Shown: in pieces, positions 1-9,000 of the stretch
Numbering within the stretch: the first letter of the stretch is position 1
Layout of the letters: every line of letters starts with the position of its first letter
Position numbers and translations under genes: made by a program
Assembly: GCF_018260405.1 (NCBI RefSeq)
Contig: NZ_JAGLBG010000022.1
Location: 1 to 31,640 of the forward strand
Length of the DNA: 31,640 nucleotides
DNA from: Deinococcus sp.
GTDB lineage: Bacteria > Deinococcota > Deinococci > Deinococcales > Deinococcaceae
Direction: 5' to 3'
Notes under the pieces: generated by a model
Seen by the model: only the letters and a program-made list of their open reading frames with translations
What the model was told of the DNA's origin: nothing
Databases searched by the model: none

Positions 1-192
1 CATCGGTGAGGTCGCTAGGGTAAGCTGCGCGTTCCACCGTTAAAGCCTAAAACATTTCCCATGGTTAGGGCCTCAGATAGCCTCTTACTGGCCTCGGCCC
101 GAACTAAATTCAAAAGTGCCCGGCTCAATGGGCAGTCGGTATTAAGTATTAATGAGCACAAAGCACTATGTGAAGTTGGCCTACAGTAAAGT
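1..192. other. Intergenic start of window, no gene seen
   Basis: No reading frame here has a recognisable product. The stretch precedes the MarR-type gene and holds one AT-rich palindrome (141-153, listed separately) and a TANNNT match (TACAGT, 182-187) shortly before the GTG start at 193. I see no good -35 partner and no Shine-Dalgarno sequence, so the regulator may be translated from a leaderless transcript. That is inference. Confidence 0.4.
141..153. promoter_or_regulatory. Candidate MarR operator (perfect palindrome)
   Basis: ATTAA-GTA-TTAAT is a perfect 5-bp inverted repeat with a 3-bp spacer, about 40 bases upstream of the MarR-type gene. MarR dimers usually bind short AT-rich palindromes near their own promoter, so autoregulation is plausible. 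The palindrome is seen; its role is inferred. Confidence 0.35.
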
Positions 193-621
193 GTGAATGA
201 GAACGAAGTGGAACAGGCGCTCAGGCAGCCCGCCATCCGGCTCTGGCGGCGTATGGTCTACACCACCCACAAAAAGGTCAGGGAAGTAGAAGCGCAGCTG
301 GCCCCGCTCGACCTGACCATGACCGAATTCGATCTGCTGGCAGTGATCCGCAGGTTTGACGGAGCAACGCAGCAGGAAGTCGCCCAGCGCCTGCTGTTTA
401 CTGAGACGAACATGTCGTACCACGCCAAGCGCCTGACGGCACGCGGCCTGATGGACAGGCAGTCCAGGGGTAAACACAAATTGCTGACATTGACCGCCGA
501 AGGGCGTCAGCTTATTGACCAGGCGCTCCCGCTGGTGCTTGGGATTCACAAGACTCAGTTTTCCGATCTGAACGACGAAGAATTAAAGCTCCTGAGGGGG
601 CTGCTGCGCCGCCTGAAATGA
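193..621 (+). CDS. MarR-family transcriptional regulator
   Basis: This 142-residue protein has the usual MarR length and layout. Helical dimerisation segments lie at both ends, around a winged helix-turn-helix at about residues 38-105. The recognition region reads TETNMSYHAKRLTARGL and is followed by a wing with RGKHKLLTLTAEG. MarR proteins bind palindromic DNA as dimers and are released by small ligands or oxidation; the ligand cannot be told from sequence. The GTG at 193 is chosen because it gives the full N-terminal helix; no Shine-Dalgarno precedes it. A palindrome at 141-153 could be its operator. The gene stands about 440 bases upstream of the surface-protein cluster on the same strand, so control of that cluster is possible but unproven. 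Confidence 0.85.
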   Translation: MNENEVEQALRQPAIRLWRRMVYTTHKKVREVEAQLAPLDLTMTEFDLLAVIRRFDGATQQEVAQRLLFTETNMSYHAKRLTARGLMDRQSRGKHKLLTLTAEGRQLIDQALPLVLGIHKTQFSDLNDEELKLLRGLLRRLK

Positions 622-904
622 GAGTTCTAATGACGGATTCAGTAAGTTCCTAGTAAGTTCTATGTAAGAAGCTTGCAGCTATGGTTACGCAGGTTTGGGG
701 AAACGGCCCTAATCCGCTCTGCTTCGCCGCTTTACCAGTCTGCTCACGGCGAGTAGGCAATCATCACCCGGCAGGGACCCAGTTCAAACTGAAGTGCCCG
801 TGCCTTGTGGAAAGCTTGGTAGTTGTGTGCGTAGATTAGCACAGTCCAGTCTGGTAGAGGTAGCCCTGCGCCGCTTAAGCAGACGAAAAGTACCCCTAAT
901 GGGG
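622..904. other. Long intergenic region before the surface-protein cluster
   Basis: No convincing gene. A short minus-strand frame at 744-926 has no family resemblance. The stretch holds an 11-bp-phased direct repeat (641-669, separate entry) and a small CCCC-TAAT-GGGG hairpin at 893-904 just before the promoter segment. It is probably the regulatory upstream region of the surface-protein cluster. Confidence 0.4.
641..669 (+). promoter_or_regulatory. Phased direct repeats, candidate response-regulator site
   Basis: AGTAAGTTC occurs at 641-649 and again at 652-660, and a degenerate third copy (TGTAAG) follows from 663. The units are spaced by about 11 bases, one helical turn. OmpR/PhoB-type response regulators bind tandem direct repeats with this phasing. 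The repeat is seen; the binder is unknown. Confidence 0.3.
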
Positions 905-920
905 GCAGTGGCTTAACACG

Positions 921-949
921 TTGCATTAAAATTTTGTTGTGAGTACAAT
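921..949 (+). promoter_or_regulatory. Sigma-70-type promoter of surface-protein gene
   Basis: TTGCAT (921-926), a 17-base spacer and TACAAT (944-949) closely match the housekeeping promoter consensus. The predicted transcript start is near 956, giving a 5' leader of about 109 bases before the ATG at 1065. This contrasts with the leaderless promoters elsewhere in the window. Confidence 0.65.
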
Positions 950-955
950 TAAAGT

Positions 956-992
956 CCTGATGTGCGCCTGAGACAGTTAAGTAAACATCAGG
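956..992 (+). promoter_or_regulatory. Stem-loop at predicted mRNA 5' end
   Basis: CCTGATGT (956-963) and ACATCAGG (985-992) form a perfect 8-bp stem. It would begin almost exactly at the predicted transcription start. A 5'-terminal stem of this kind can protect an mRNA from degradation, which would suit an abundant surface protein. The same palindrome could instead be a DNA operator. Confidence 0.4.
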
Positions 993-1064
993 TCAGTAAG
1001 CCACTGCTCACCGCCATCTTTCTCCGGGTTTGCCCAGTCGGCTCACGCCACCAAGGAGTTTTAC

Positions 1065-3143
1065 ATGAAGTTAAATAAGATGCTGGCCCTCGCAATTTCG
1101 CTCTCGACAGGGATGGCGCTTGGTGCACCTGTCACCGCTGGTACGGCCATTACCAACCAGGCCTCGGCGGATTTTGAGGTTCTTGACCCCACTAGCACGA
1201 CCCCTACCACCCCCATCACCGCTAGTTCTGTTTCGAACATCGTGACCACGACGGTGTCGGCGGTGCCCAGCTACACGATCACGCCCAACGCGGGCGACGC
1301 TGCGCTGATCAAGAACAATGTGCCCGCCAGCACGAACACCACCTTCACGTACACCGTGACCAACACCGGTAACACGCCGCTCGTGATCGCCCTGAGCTCT
1401 GCGAACACCACCACGGACACCGCGCCTACCGGCGTGACCCTCTCGGCGACCACCGTGACCGTGCAGCCAGGCGCGACCGCGACCGTCACCCAGACGTACA
1501 CGGTGGGCGGGACTCCGGCCACCTATGGTCAGAACCTGATCGGTACGGCCACGTACGACTCCACCCCCAGCGCCGATGGTACGGGTGACTCGTACACCGA
1601 AACCTTCACCGGCAACGTGGATAACAACAACCAAAACAAAGCCATCGTGGCTGCGGTGACCACGGCGACGCCCGGCAGCCCCACCACTGGTACGGTTACG
1701 CCCATTCCTACCGATTCCACTAACCCTGGCATCACCCCTGTTGACACCAATAATCCGACCGGTCCAGGAACGACCTCTACTGGCTACACCAATCCCAGCG
1801 TGCCTGGGGGCGCGACCCTGCCTGGCGCTGGTACGCCCGTTCAGGTGGCTCCCGATGGCAGCCAGAACGCTTACCCCAAGGCTGACGCCGACGGCAACCC
1901 CGATGTGGTGACCATGACGGGCACGGCTCCTAACAACAGCACTGTTCCGGACAACATTACTGTTGGCCCTGCCACGGTGCCTTCCACGGCTCCCGCCGGG
2001 ACGACGGCCACGCTGATCAACCCCAAAACGGGCAACCCCTTCGTGACTGGGGAAGTGCCGGTGGACATCAACGGCAACCCCATCACCGGCGCGACCGTGA
2101 CCGTGAATCCCGACGGCTCGGTGACGTTCAATAACGTGCCCGCCGGGCAGGCGCCCGCCTACACTGTGCAGGTCACCTACCCCGACGCCGGTGCGGACAA
2201 CACGGGCACGCCCAAGACGCCTATCGCTGTCACTGTGCCCATCTTCAGCGGGAATGCCGGTGGCCCGGCCGCTGGTTCCGCAGCGCAGATTGCCAGCCCC
2301 GTCTACACCGTCAAGACTCCTGGCCTTGACCTGCGGGTAGTCGCGCAGGATACCGGCGCCACGCTGGACGCTTCGGATCAGCCCATCCACCCCAGCACCA
2401 CGGGCACCACTAACGCCGACTTCTCGACCACCCTGCAGAACACCGGGACCTACAACGACACCTTCAACATCACTGACGGCACCAACGACCTGCCTGCCGG
2501 TGCGACCGTGCAGTACCTGCTGAACGGCACGGCCCTGACCGACACCAACGGTGACGGCACCGTGGACGTGGGTGCCGTGACCCCTGGTACCACCGTCACC
2601 TTCACCACCCGCGTGATTCTGCCAGCCAACGCTCCTGCACGTGCCGGCTACGCCGTGCGTGCCGTGGCAACGGGCGCCTACTCCACCGCTACCGATACAG
2701 ACGGCACCCTGTTCAATGTGGGCGTGGTCACGGCTCCTACGCCCCCCGCTGGCAACCCCACCAACCCGCTGTTCCCCATCACCAAGACCGTGGACAAGAC
2801 CACGGCGGCCCCTGGTGACACTGTGGTGTACACCATCAACGGGAAGAACAACTACAACGTTCCTGCCTGCAAGGTCATCTTCAAGGAACTGGACGGCACC
2901 AACACCAACATCTTCGCCAACACCACCTACCAGAGCGTGGCGGGAACGGCCAGCGTGGGCAGCCTGCTCTTCAGCACTGACAATGGTGCGAACTGGTCGG
3001 CCACGGCCCCCGCTGGTGGCATCAACCCCGCCAGCCTGTGGATTGGTGTCAACACCAACGGCGACACCACCATCGACAGCGCCGACTGCCTGCCCATCGG
3101 CGGCACGGCCGACATCACGCTGACCGTCAAGGTCAAGAACTAA
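1065..3143 (+). CDS. Secreted DUF11-repeat surface protein
   Basis: This 692-residue protein is probably exported to the cell surface. A Sec signal peptide (basic MKLNK, hydrophobic core, cleavage near GAPVTAG at about residue 25) is followed by the segment GTAITNQASADF...SNIVTTTV, typical of DUF11-domain envelope proteins. Beta-sandwich repeats follow at about 69-190, a Thr/Pro/Gly/Asn-rich low-complexity stretch at about 200-420, and DUF11-like domains at about 430-560 and 569-692. Only two cysteines are seen, both near the C-terminus, so one disulfide is possible. There is no LPXTG motif and no SLH domain. The protein ends in a hydrophobic beta-strand, ITLTVKVKN. AAGGAG at 1053-1058 supports the ATG at 1065. 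It has its own promoter and terminator. A structural or adhesive role is inferred. Confidence 0.75.
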   Translation: MKLNKMLALAISLSTGMALGAPVTAGTAITNQASADFEVLDPTSTTPTTPITASSVSNIVTTTVSAVPSYTITPNAGDAALIKNNVPASTNTTFTYTVTNTGNTPLVIALSSANTTTDTAPTGVTLSATTVTVQPGATATVTQTYTVGGTPATYGQNLIGTATYDSTPSADGTGDSYTETFTGNVDNNNQNKAIVAAVTTATPGSPTTGTVTPIPTDSTNPGITPVDTNNPTGPGTTSTGYTNPSVPGGATLPGAGTPVQVAPDGSQNAYPKADADGNPDVVTMTGTAPNNSTVPDNITVGPATVPSTAPAGTTATLINPKTGNPFVTGEVPVDINGNPITGATVTVNPDGSVTFNNVPAGQAPAYTVQVTYPDAGADNTGTPKTPIAVTVPIFSGNAGGPAAGSAAQIASPVYTVKTPGLDLRVVAQDTGATLDASDQPIHPSTTGTTNADFSTTLQNTGTYNDTFNITDGTNDLPAGATVQYLLNGTALTDTNGDGTVDVGAVTPGTTVTFTTRVILPANAPARAGYAVRAVATGAYSTATDTDGTLFNVGVVTAPTPPAGNPTNPLFPITKTVDKTTAAPGDTVVYTINGKNNYNVPACKVIFKELDGTNTNIFANTTYQSVAGTASVGSLLFSTDNGANWSATAPAGGINPASLWIGVNTNGDTTIDSADCLPIGGTADITLTVKVKN

Positions 3144-3152
3144 ACCTCTTAA

Positions 3153-3197
3153 GGGTTGGGGAACGCGGGGTTTCCCCTTCTCCAACCCCTCTTTTTT
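3153..3197 (+). terminator. Rho-independent terminator
   Basis: GGGTTGG (3153-3159) pairs with CCAACCC (3182-3188), with an inner GGGG-TTT-CCCC stem. A run of six T residues (3192-3197) follows shortly after. It lies 10 bases after the stop of the DUF11 gene, so that gene is probably a separate transcript with its own strong expression. Confidence 0.8.
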
Positions 3198-3321
3198 GGC
3201 TTTGCCCGCTGTCTTTGTGTGTCTAACTTTCTTTATCTGGCGTCATAAGCCTTTAACCAAAAAAAGACCTCCCCATTTTTTCCATGTTCCCTTTTCGCGC
3301 CTTTCAAGGAGCTGTGCCGCT

Positions 3322-6069
3322 GTGAATAAGCGTTTCTCTATCAGTTTGCTGCTGTGCGCCTCTGTACTGGCGCAGTCGGCTTCCTCCGCGCCCGCTGCTG
3401 GCCTGCGCATCACCAACCAGGCTCAGGTCAGCCTTCAGATCCCCTCCGGGCCTGTTACAAATGTGTCGAACATTGTTTCGTTCACGGTTGCCCCGGTCTG
3501 TACGGTCAGCGTGACGCCCAACGGCAGCGTCCAGGCTCCGGCCCACACCCTGTCTGTCCTGCCAGGAGAAGGCACCGGATCAGCCTTTGCGTACCAGATT
3601 CGCAACCCGGGCAGCGACACCTTTACCTACGTCCTAAGCGCCCAGCAGCCAGGCGGTACGGCCCGCCCGACCCTGACCCTGCGCGGCGACAGCAACGGTA
3701 ACGGGCAACTGGACAGCAGTGACCAGGTCATCAGCAGCGCCACTGTGGCGGCGGGCGCCTCGGCCCCGGTGTGGCTGGTGGCCCAGACCTCGGCCAGCGA
3801 CCAGGGCAATGCCCAGGTGAACCTTGTGGCGAGCTGCGCGGGCGGGCAGAGCGACACCGACAATGTCTCGGTGCTAACGGTCAGCCCGCCCCCCGTTCTG
3901 GAAGTGAACAAGGTGTTCGGCGCAGAGATCCTGAAGCCCGGCGCGCAGACCGATGTGACGATCACGCTGCGTAACACGGGCGCCCTGGGCCGCGATGTCA
4001 CGCTGACTGACCCGCTGGCCGAGCAAGCTTCGCGGGGCCTGACCTACGTGGCGGGCAGCGCCCGGACCACGGCAGGTACGCTGGAATACAGCGCCGATGG
4101 CACCACCTGGGCCGCCACCGAAGCGCAAGCGGTGACCGGCCTGCGCGTGCGCCTGCCCACCCTGGCTGCGGGCGCCGAGGTGCGCCTGACCTTCCGGGTG
4201 CAGGCCAGCGCCGCCGCCGAAAATCAGGACTTCGTGAACAACGCCACGGCGGTCGCGGGTTTAGTCAGCGCCCAGGCCAGGGATTCGCTGCGCGTGCAGT
4301 ACCGCCCTGCCGTCGCTATTGGCCCGGCTGGTCAGCCTGAAGCCCAGGGGGACGCCGACCGCCAGACCCGGCCCTTTGCCCTGGCCGAGCAAGACACCTG
4401 CTTTGAACACACGGTCAAGAACACGGGCGACGTGCAGGACAACTTCACCGTGAGCGCTACCGTCCCTGCGGGCGTGACGACCACGGTGCGCGGCGCGGAC
4501 GGCGCGGCCCTGGCGCAGCCCTTTGCCCTCGCAGCCAGGGCCACCTTGCCTGTGCGCGTGTGCTACCTGCCCACGGCGGCTCTGGCAGGAGCACCCCTGA
4601 AAGCCACCGTGACGGTCGGCGCTCAGCGCGGCCCGCAAGACACCACCCTCGACGAGGTGGGCCGCATTGAAACCAGGCTCCCGCAGCTTCAAAAGTCCGT
4701 TAGTAAGGAAGGCGACCCCGCCTGGCAGCTGGGTGAGAGCGTGACTTCCGGCGACGTTCTAACCTACACCCTGCGCGTGACCAACCCCTACAACGGGCCA
4801 CTGACGGGCGTGCAGGTGTCTGACCCGCTGCCTGCCCATCTGGACAAGGTCACAGCGTCGGATGGTGGCGTGGTGACGGGCGCACCCGAGGCCCAGACCG
4901 TAGCCTGGAACATCGGCATCCTGGCGCCCGGTGAAACGCGCACCCTGACCATTCGCGCCAGCGTTAGCGCCAAGGCCGTGGACGACGAGCAGCTTCGCAA
5001 CGTCTTCCAGCTGGTCAGCACCGACTTCCCGCAGCCGCTGGAAAGCAACGCGGTGAGTGTGGCAGTCTGGAACACGGCTCCCGCCATCAAGAAGGAAGCC
5101 AGCCCTACCGCCGTGACGCTGGGCGACGTGGTGACCTACACGCTGACCCTCATCAACAAGTCGCCCAGCGCGGCCCTGACCCGCGTCATCGTCAACGATG
5201 CGCCGGACTCGCGCCTTCAGTACGTGCCCGGCACCTCGCTGCTCGACGGCGTGGCCATCCCCGACCCGACTGCTCAGCCCGACGGCACCCTGCGCTGGAA
5301 TGTTGACCGCATCGGCGTCGGTGCCCAGCGCCGCTTGCAGTACGGTCTGCGCGTGATGCCCGGCGCGACAGGCGACCTCAACAACACCGTCGTCATGCAA
5401 GGTCGGGGAGCCAGTGGACAGGCCAGGGCCATCGCCAGCAACCGCGCCTACGCCAACATCAAGGTGCAACTGCTTAACTTTGCGCCTGTCTCGGACATCC
5501 TGGGCCGCGTTTATCTTGACCTCAACGCCAACGGCGTGTTTGACGAAAAGACCGACCTGCCCATGAATGGCGCACGCGTCATTCTGGCGGGGGGCCGACT
5601 CTCGCTGACCGATGCACGGGGCCGCTACCACTTTGGCAACGTCCTGTTGGGCACCCAGGCCCTGCGACTTGACCCCGCCAGCGTGCCCTACGCCAGCGCC
5701 GAAGGCAGCCCCGCGACCCGCACTCTGCATCTCCAGGGCCTAACCACCGCCGACTTCGCGCTGCGCCCCAACGAAGGTAGCTTGGGCCGCCGCCAGAGCT
5801 GGCCTGTTGGCCCCGCCACCCTCACCAAAACCGTGACCCCGCTTCCCAACGGAGAAGTAGCCGTGCGCCTGAGCCTGAAAAGCCCCCGGCTACTGGGCGA
5901 AGTCACGCTGACCGACACCCTGCCCGCAGGAGCACGCCTAAGCGCTGGGACAAACACCCTGAGCGGCGCCCTGCCCGCAGAGGGTCTGACCCTGGAGTAC
6001 CGCTACTTGCCCGCTTCGGCCATCTCTTCTCTCCCGCTGACCAAGCCCACTGTGGCGTGGAAGGAGTAA
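3322..6069 (+). CDS. DUF11 and CNA-B-like domain surface protein
   Basis: The frame is open further upstream, but the GTG at 3322 is preferred. It follows AAGGAG (3306-3311), and translation from it gives a clean signal peptide (MNKRFSISLLLCASVLAQSA). The 915-residue product opens like the upstream protein (GLRITNQAQV...VSNIVSFTV). DUF11 domains start near residues 193, 456 and 589. A CNA-B/SdrD-B-like domain (DILGRVYLDLNANGVFDE, about 718-790) and a last DUF11-like domain (about 834-915) follow. CNA-B domains are rigid stalk modules in surface proteins. A weak promoter (TTGCCC-16-TAACTT at 3202-3229) may serve it. Its stop is four bases before the barrel gene, so the two are probably co-translated. 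In many bacteria DUF11, CNA-B and barrel parts occur in one long chain; here they are separate. Confidence 0.75.
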   Translation: MNKRFSISLLLCASVLAQSASSAPAAGLRITNQAQVSLQIPSGPVTNVSNIVSFTVAPVCTVSVTPNGSVQAPAHTLSVLPGEGTGSAFAYQIRNPGSDTFTYVLSAQQPGGTARPTLTLRGDSNGNGQLDSSDQVISSATVAAGASAPVWLVAQTSASDQGNAQVNLVASCAGGQSDTDNVSVLTVSPPPVLEVNKVFGAEILKPGAQTDVTITLRNTGALGRDVTLTDPLAEQASRGLTYVAGSARTTAGTLEYSADGTTWAATEAQAVTGLRVRLPTLAAGAEVRLTFRVQASAAAENQDFVNNATAVAGLVSAQARDSLRVQYRPAVAIGPAGQPEAQGDADRQTRPFALAEQDTCFEHTVKNTGDVQDNFTVSATVPAGVTTTVRGADGAALAQPFALAARATLPVRVCYLPTAALAGAPLKATVTVGAQRGPQDTTLDEVGRIETRLPQLQKSVSKEGDPAWQLGESVTSGDVLTYTLRVTNPYNGPLTGVQVSDPLPAHLDKVTASDGGVVTGAPEAQTVAWNIGILAPGETRTLTIRASVSAKAVDDEQLRNVFQLVSTDFPQPLESNAVSVAVWNTAPAIKKEASPTAVTLGDVVTYTLTLINKSPSAALTRVIVNDAPDSRLQYVPGTSLLDGVAIPDPTAQPDGTLRWNVDRIGVGAQRRLQYGLRVMPGATGDLNNTVVMQGRGASGQARAIASNRAYANIKVQLLNFAPVSDILGRVYLDLNANGVFDEKTDLPMNGARVILAGGRLSLTDARGRYHFGNVLLGTQALRLDPASVPYASAEGSPATRTLHLQGLTTADFALRPNEGSLGRRQSWPVGPATLTKTVTPLPNGEVAVRLSLKSPRLLGEVTLTDTLPAGARLSAGTNTLSGALPAEGLTLEYRYLPASAISSLPLTKPTVAWKE

Positions 6070-6073
6070 TGCT

Positions 6074-9000
6074 GTGAAACGTAGCCTGACCCTCCTCACC
6101 ACCTTGGCCCTGGTCGCCTCGGCGTCCGCCCAGACGACCCGGCCAGTCTCACCGCCGCTTTTGCCGTCTCAGACGGCAGAGATCAGCGCAGCGAGTGAGC
6201 AGCGCGTCTCTCTGCCCTTTAGTCTCAGCACAGATCAACTGGGCACAGACTCGCTGCTGCTGGCCCAGCCGCTGCCCCAGGGCGTGAACTACCAGCCTGG
6301 CAGCGCCCAACTGAACGGCCAGGCTCTGCCCGACCCGCTGCGCGGGCGCAGTGGCACGCTCTACTGGCGACTGACGCCCGCGCAACTGGCCCCCCTTCTG
6401 GTCGGGACCGACCATCAGCAGGTCATTGGCGAACTCAGCCTCGTTCTGGAGGGCGCAGAAGGGGCCATTGCCGCCCTGCCCGCCGCGCAGCTTCAGGTGT
6501 TGGCGGCCAGCGGGCAACTTAGGCCTATTCTGGGCCACGTCGACGACCGCGACTGGGTGACGGCCACGCCGCTGGCCCAGCCCGGAACGCCCTTGGAAAA
6601 TGCCGGACGCATCAAACTGCCGCTGGACGGCACCGACTACGCCAGCCTTGACCGCGTTACCATCTCGGTGGAAGGGCCACTGGGTGAGCCGCCCGTGCCC
6701 GTGGTCAACGGCCAGCCGGTTCCGGCGACCCAGGTGGGCCGCACCGTCATGGACCCCGGTCGGGGCGTGCAGCGCCTGGACTACTACGGCGTGCCGATTC
6801 ACCCCGGCGTGAACACCATCACACTGGGCGACCAGACCGTGCGCGTACGACTGGCCGGGCCGACCACCCGCTACGACATCGAGCCGCTGCAACTGCTGGC
6901 CGACGGCGTGACGCCGCTGCGCCTGCGCATTCGCACCTTCGACGCGCTGGGCGTGGCCACCCAGCCCGACCGCCTGACCCTCAGAACGAACCTGGAACCA
7001 CTGCGGCCCGACGCCTTCCCCGGCGACGCGGGCTATCAGCTGGCCCTGTACAAGGGCGAGGGCATTGTGGAACTGCGTCCACAGACGACCCCCACCACGC
7101 TGGAACTGGACGTGGTGGAAAACGACCGCGTGGTGCGCCGGAGCTTTGAAGTGCGCCCCGACAGTCACGCCGTTGGCGTGGGTATGGTCAGTGCCACCCT
7201 GGGCCTGGGCACCAACGGCAGCCTGGGCGACCGCCTGGATTTCCGGGCGCGGGCCTACTACGAGGGGGTCGTCGGCGCGGGCAAACTGTATGTCGCTGCC
7301 GACAGGGACGGTCTGCCGACCACCACGGCGAACCTGCCCACCAACTCGCGCAACGTCAACTACGGGGACGCCTCGCAGGAAGTTATTCCGCTGCAAGGGC
7401 AAGACCCCATTGCGGTGTCGTACGACCACCCCAGTTTCCGGGCCGAGTACCGCCGCACCGCTGCGCCCATCACCGTCTTGCCGCTGACCGAAACCCTGAC
7501 CGCGCTGACCCTGACCACCAAAGCCGACCCGCGCTTGGCGGGGTTCGTGGCCCTGGTGCCCACCGAGCGCGTCACCGATGAGCGCCTGGCCCCTAACGGC
7601 ACGCGCCTGCTGCGCCTATCGCGGGGCGGCGTGGCGATAGGCAGCCAACTGCTGACCCTGATTGAAGTCGGCAGCGACGGTCAGGAAGTCAACCGCCGCA
7701 CGCTGAATGAAGGCATCGACTACTCTTTCGACCCCGAAACGGGCGTGGTAACGCTGGTGCGCGGCCTGGACCGCGTCAGCCCCAGCCTGAACGAGCAGTA
7801 TGTTCTGGCGTCCTACCGCCTGCGTGATGGCGGCAGCAATCGCCGCGTCGCCTACGGTGCCCAGATTGAAAAAACAGGCACGGTGGGCAGCGGCACCTAC
7901 AGCGTGGGCGCGGCGGTGGCCCGAGTAGACCGCACCACCACCTTTGGGGTGGCGGGCCGCTACGAACAGCCCGAACTTCAGGTCAAGGGGCGCGTGATGG
8001 CCTCGGGGGGTGTGCTGGCAACAGCTTCGGTGAGTGGCCGCCCAGCCAAGCGCCCCGAGTACGGCGACCAGCCCAGCGGCGGCGACCTCTCGGTGCGCTA
8101 CCAGAGCGCGGGCTACGCGGGTCTGGAACGTGGCACACACGGCCTTCAGGCCGACGGACGTTACGACCTGCCCTTCTCGCCGCGCCTGGGCCTGCGAATC
8201 GAAGGTTCGTATGGACGCGCCCTGACAACCGACAGCGGCTACGTTGGCGCGCAGGTAAACTACCGCCTTCAGCCCTTCACTGTGGGAGCGGGGCTGCGCT
8301 ACGGCTTCGGTTCCCGCAGCGGCCTGGGTCTCAGCGGCAGCGTGGGCTACCGCCAGGGCCGCGTGGCTACCGAGCTGGTGCATACCCAGCCCGTCAGCGG
8401 CACCGTGCTGCCCACCACCGACTTCCGGGTGGACTACCGCCTGACCGAACAGGTCAGTCTCTCGCTGCGCGACACCTACACCTGGGGCGAGGGCAATACG
8501 GGCGTTATCGGGCTAAACAGCACCGTGGGCCGCACCAACTACATTGTCGCGTACGAACTTGCCAACGGCAGCGGTCATGAAAACCGCGCCCGCTTCGGCG
8601 TTTCGACCACGCTGCCCCTTAGTGAACGCCTGGGCCTGGGCCTGCGCGGGGCTTACCTCTGGAACGTGGACAGCGGCACCTCGGACATCAGCGCCGGGGC
8701 CGACCTGGACTACCGCGCCGACACCTTCCGGGCCACCCTGGGCACGGACTTCAGTGTCACGGGCGGCAAGCTGACCACCGTGTTGCGCGGCGGAGTCAGC
8801 GGCGACCTGAACCCCCGCCTGAATCTGGCGGCCGACGCCACCGCCGAATTCGGCGCGCGGCAGGGCCAGAAACTGGCGCTGGGCTACGCCTACCGCTCGG
8901 GGCAACTGAACAGCCTGGGCTACGCCCGCTACGTGGCCGGCAGCCTGGCAAACGGTGACAGCAGCCTTACAGCAGGAGCAAGCGCCGAGTACCGCCCCCT

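Larger units (their letters stand above)
905..1007. repeat. 11-bp inverted repeats enclosing the cluster promoter
   Basis: The arms GCAGTGGCTTA (905-915) and TAAGCCACTGC (997-1007) are perfect inverted copies 81 bases apart. Between them lie the promoter (-35 at 921, -10 at 944) and an inner hairpin (956-992). The arrangement could be a looping operator pair, or the ends of a small mobile element that brought a promoter. No target duplication is visible. Confidence 0.5.

Noticed and set aside
744..926. A 60-codon minus-strand frame upstream of the surface cluster.
   Set aside because: No ribosome-binding site or family match; it overlaps the promoter segment.
1071..3185. A 704-codon open frame on the minus strand opposite the first DUF11 gene.
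   Set aside because: It is a shadow of a low-complexity GC-rich gene; its protein is Gly/Arg/Val-rich without domains, and the plus-strand frame has a signal peptide, promoter and terminator.
3196..3321. Upstream extension of the second surface gene to an ATG-like start at 3196.
   Set aside because: That start lies on the terminator's T-run, and the signal peptide and AAGGAG point to the GTG at 3322.
6149..7429. A 426-codon minus-strand frame opposite the barrel gene.
   Set aside because: It is a compositional shadow; the plus-strand gene has a ribosome-binding site, signal peptide and overlap with its neighbour.
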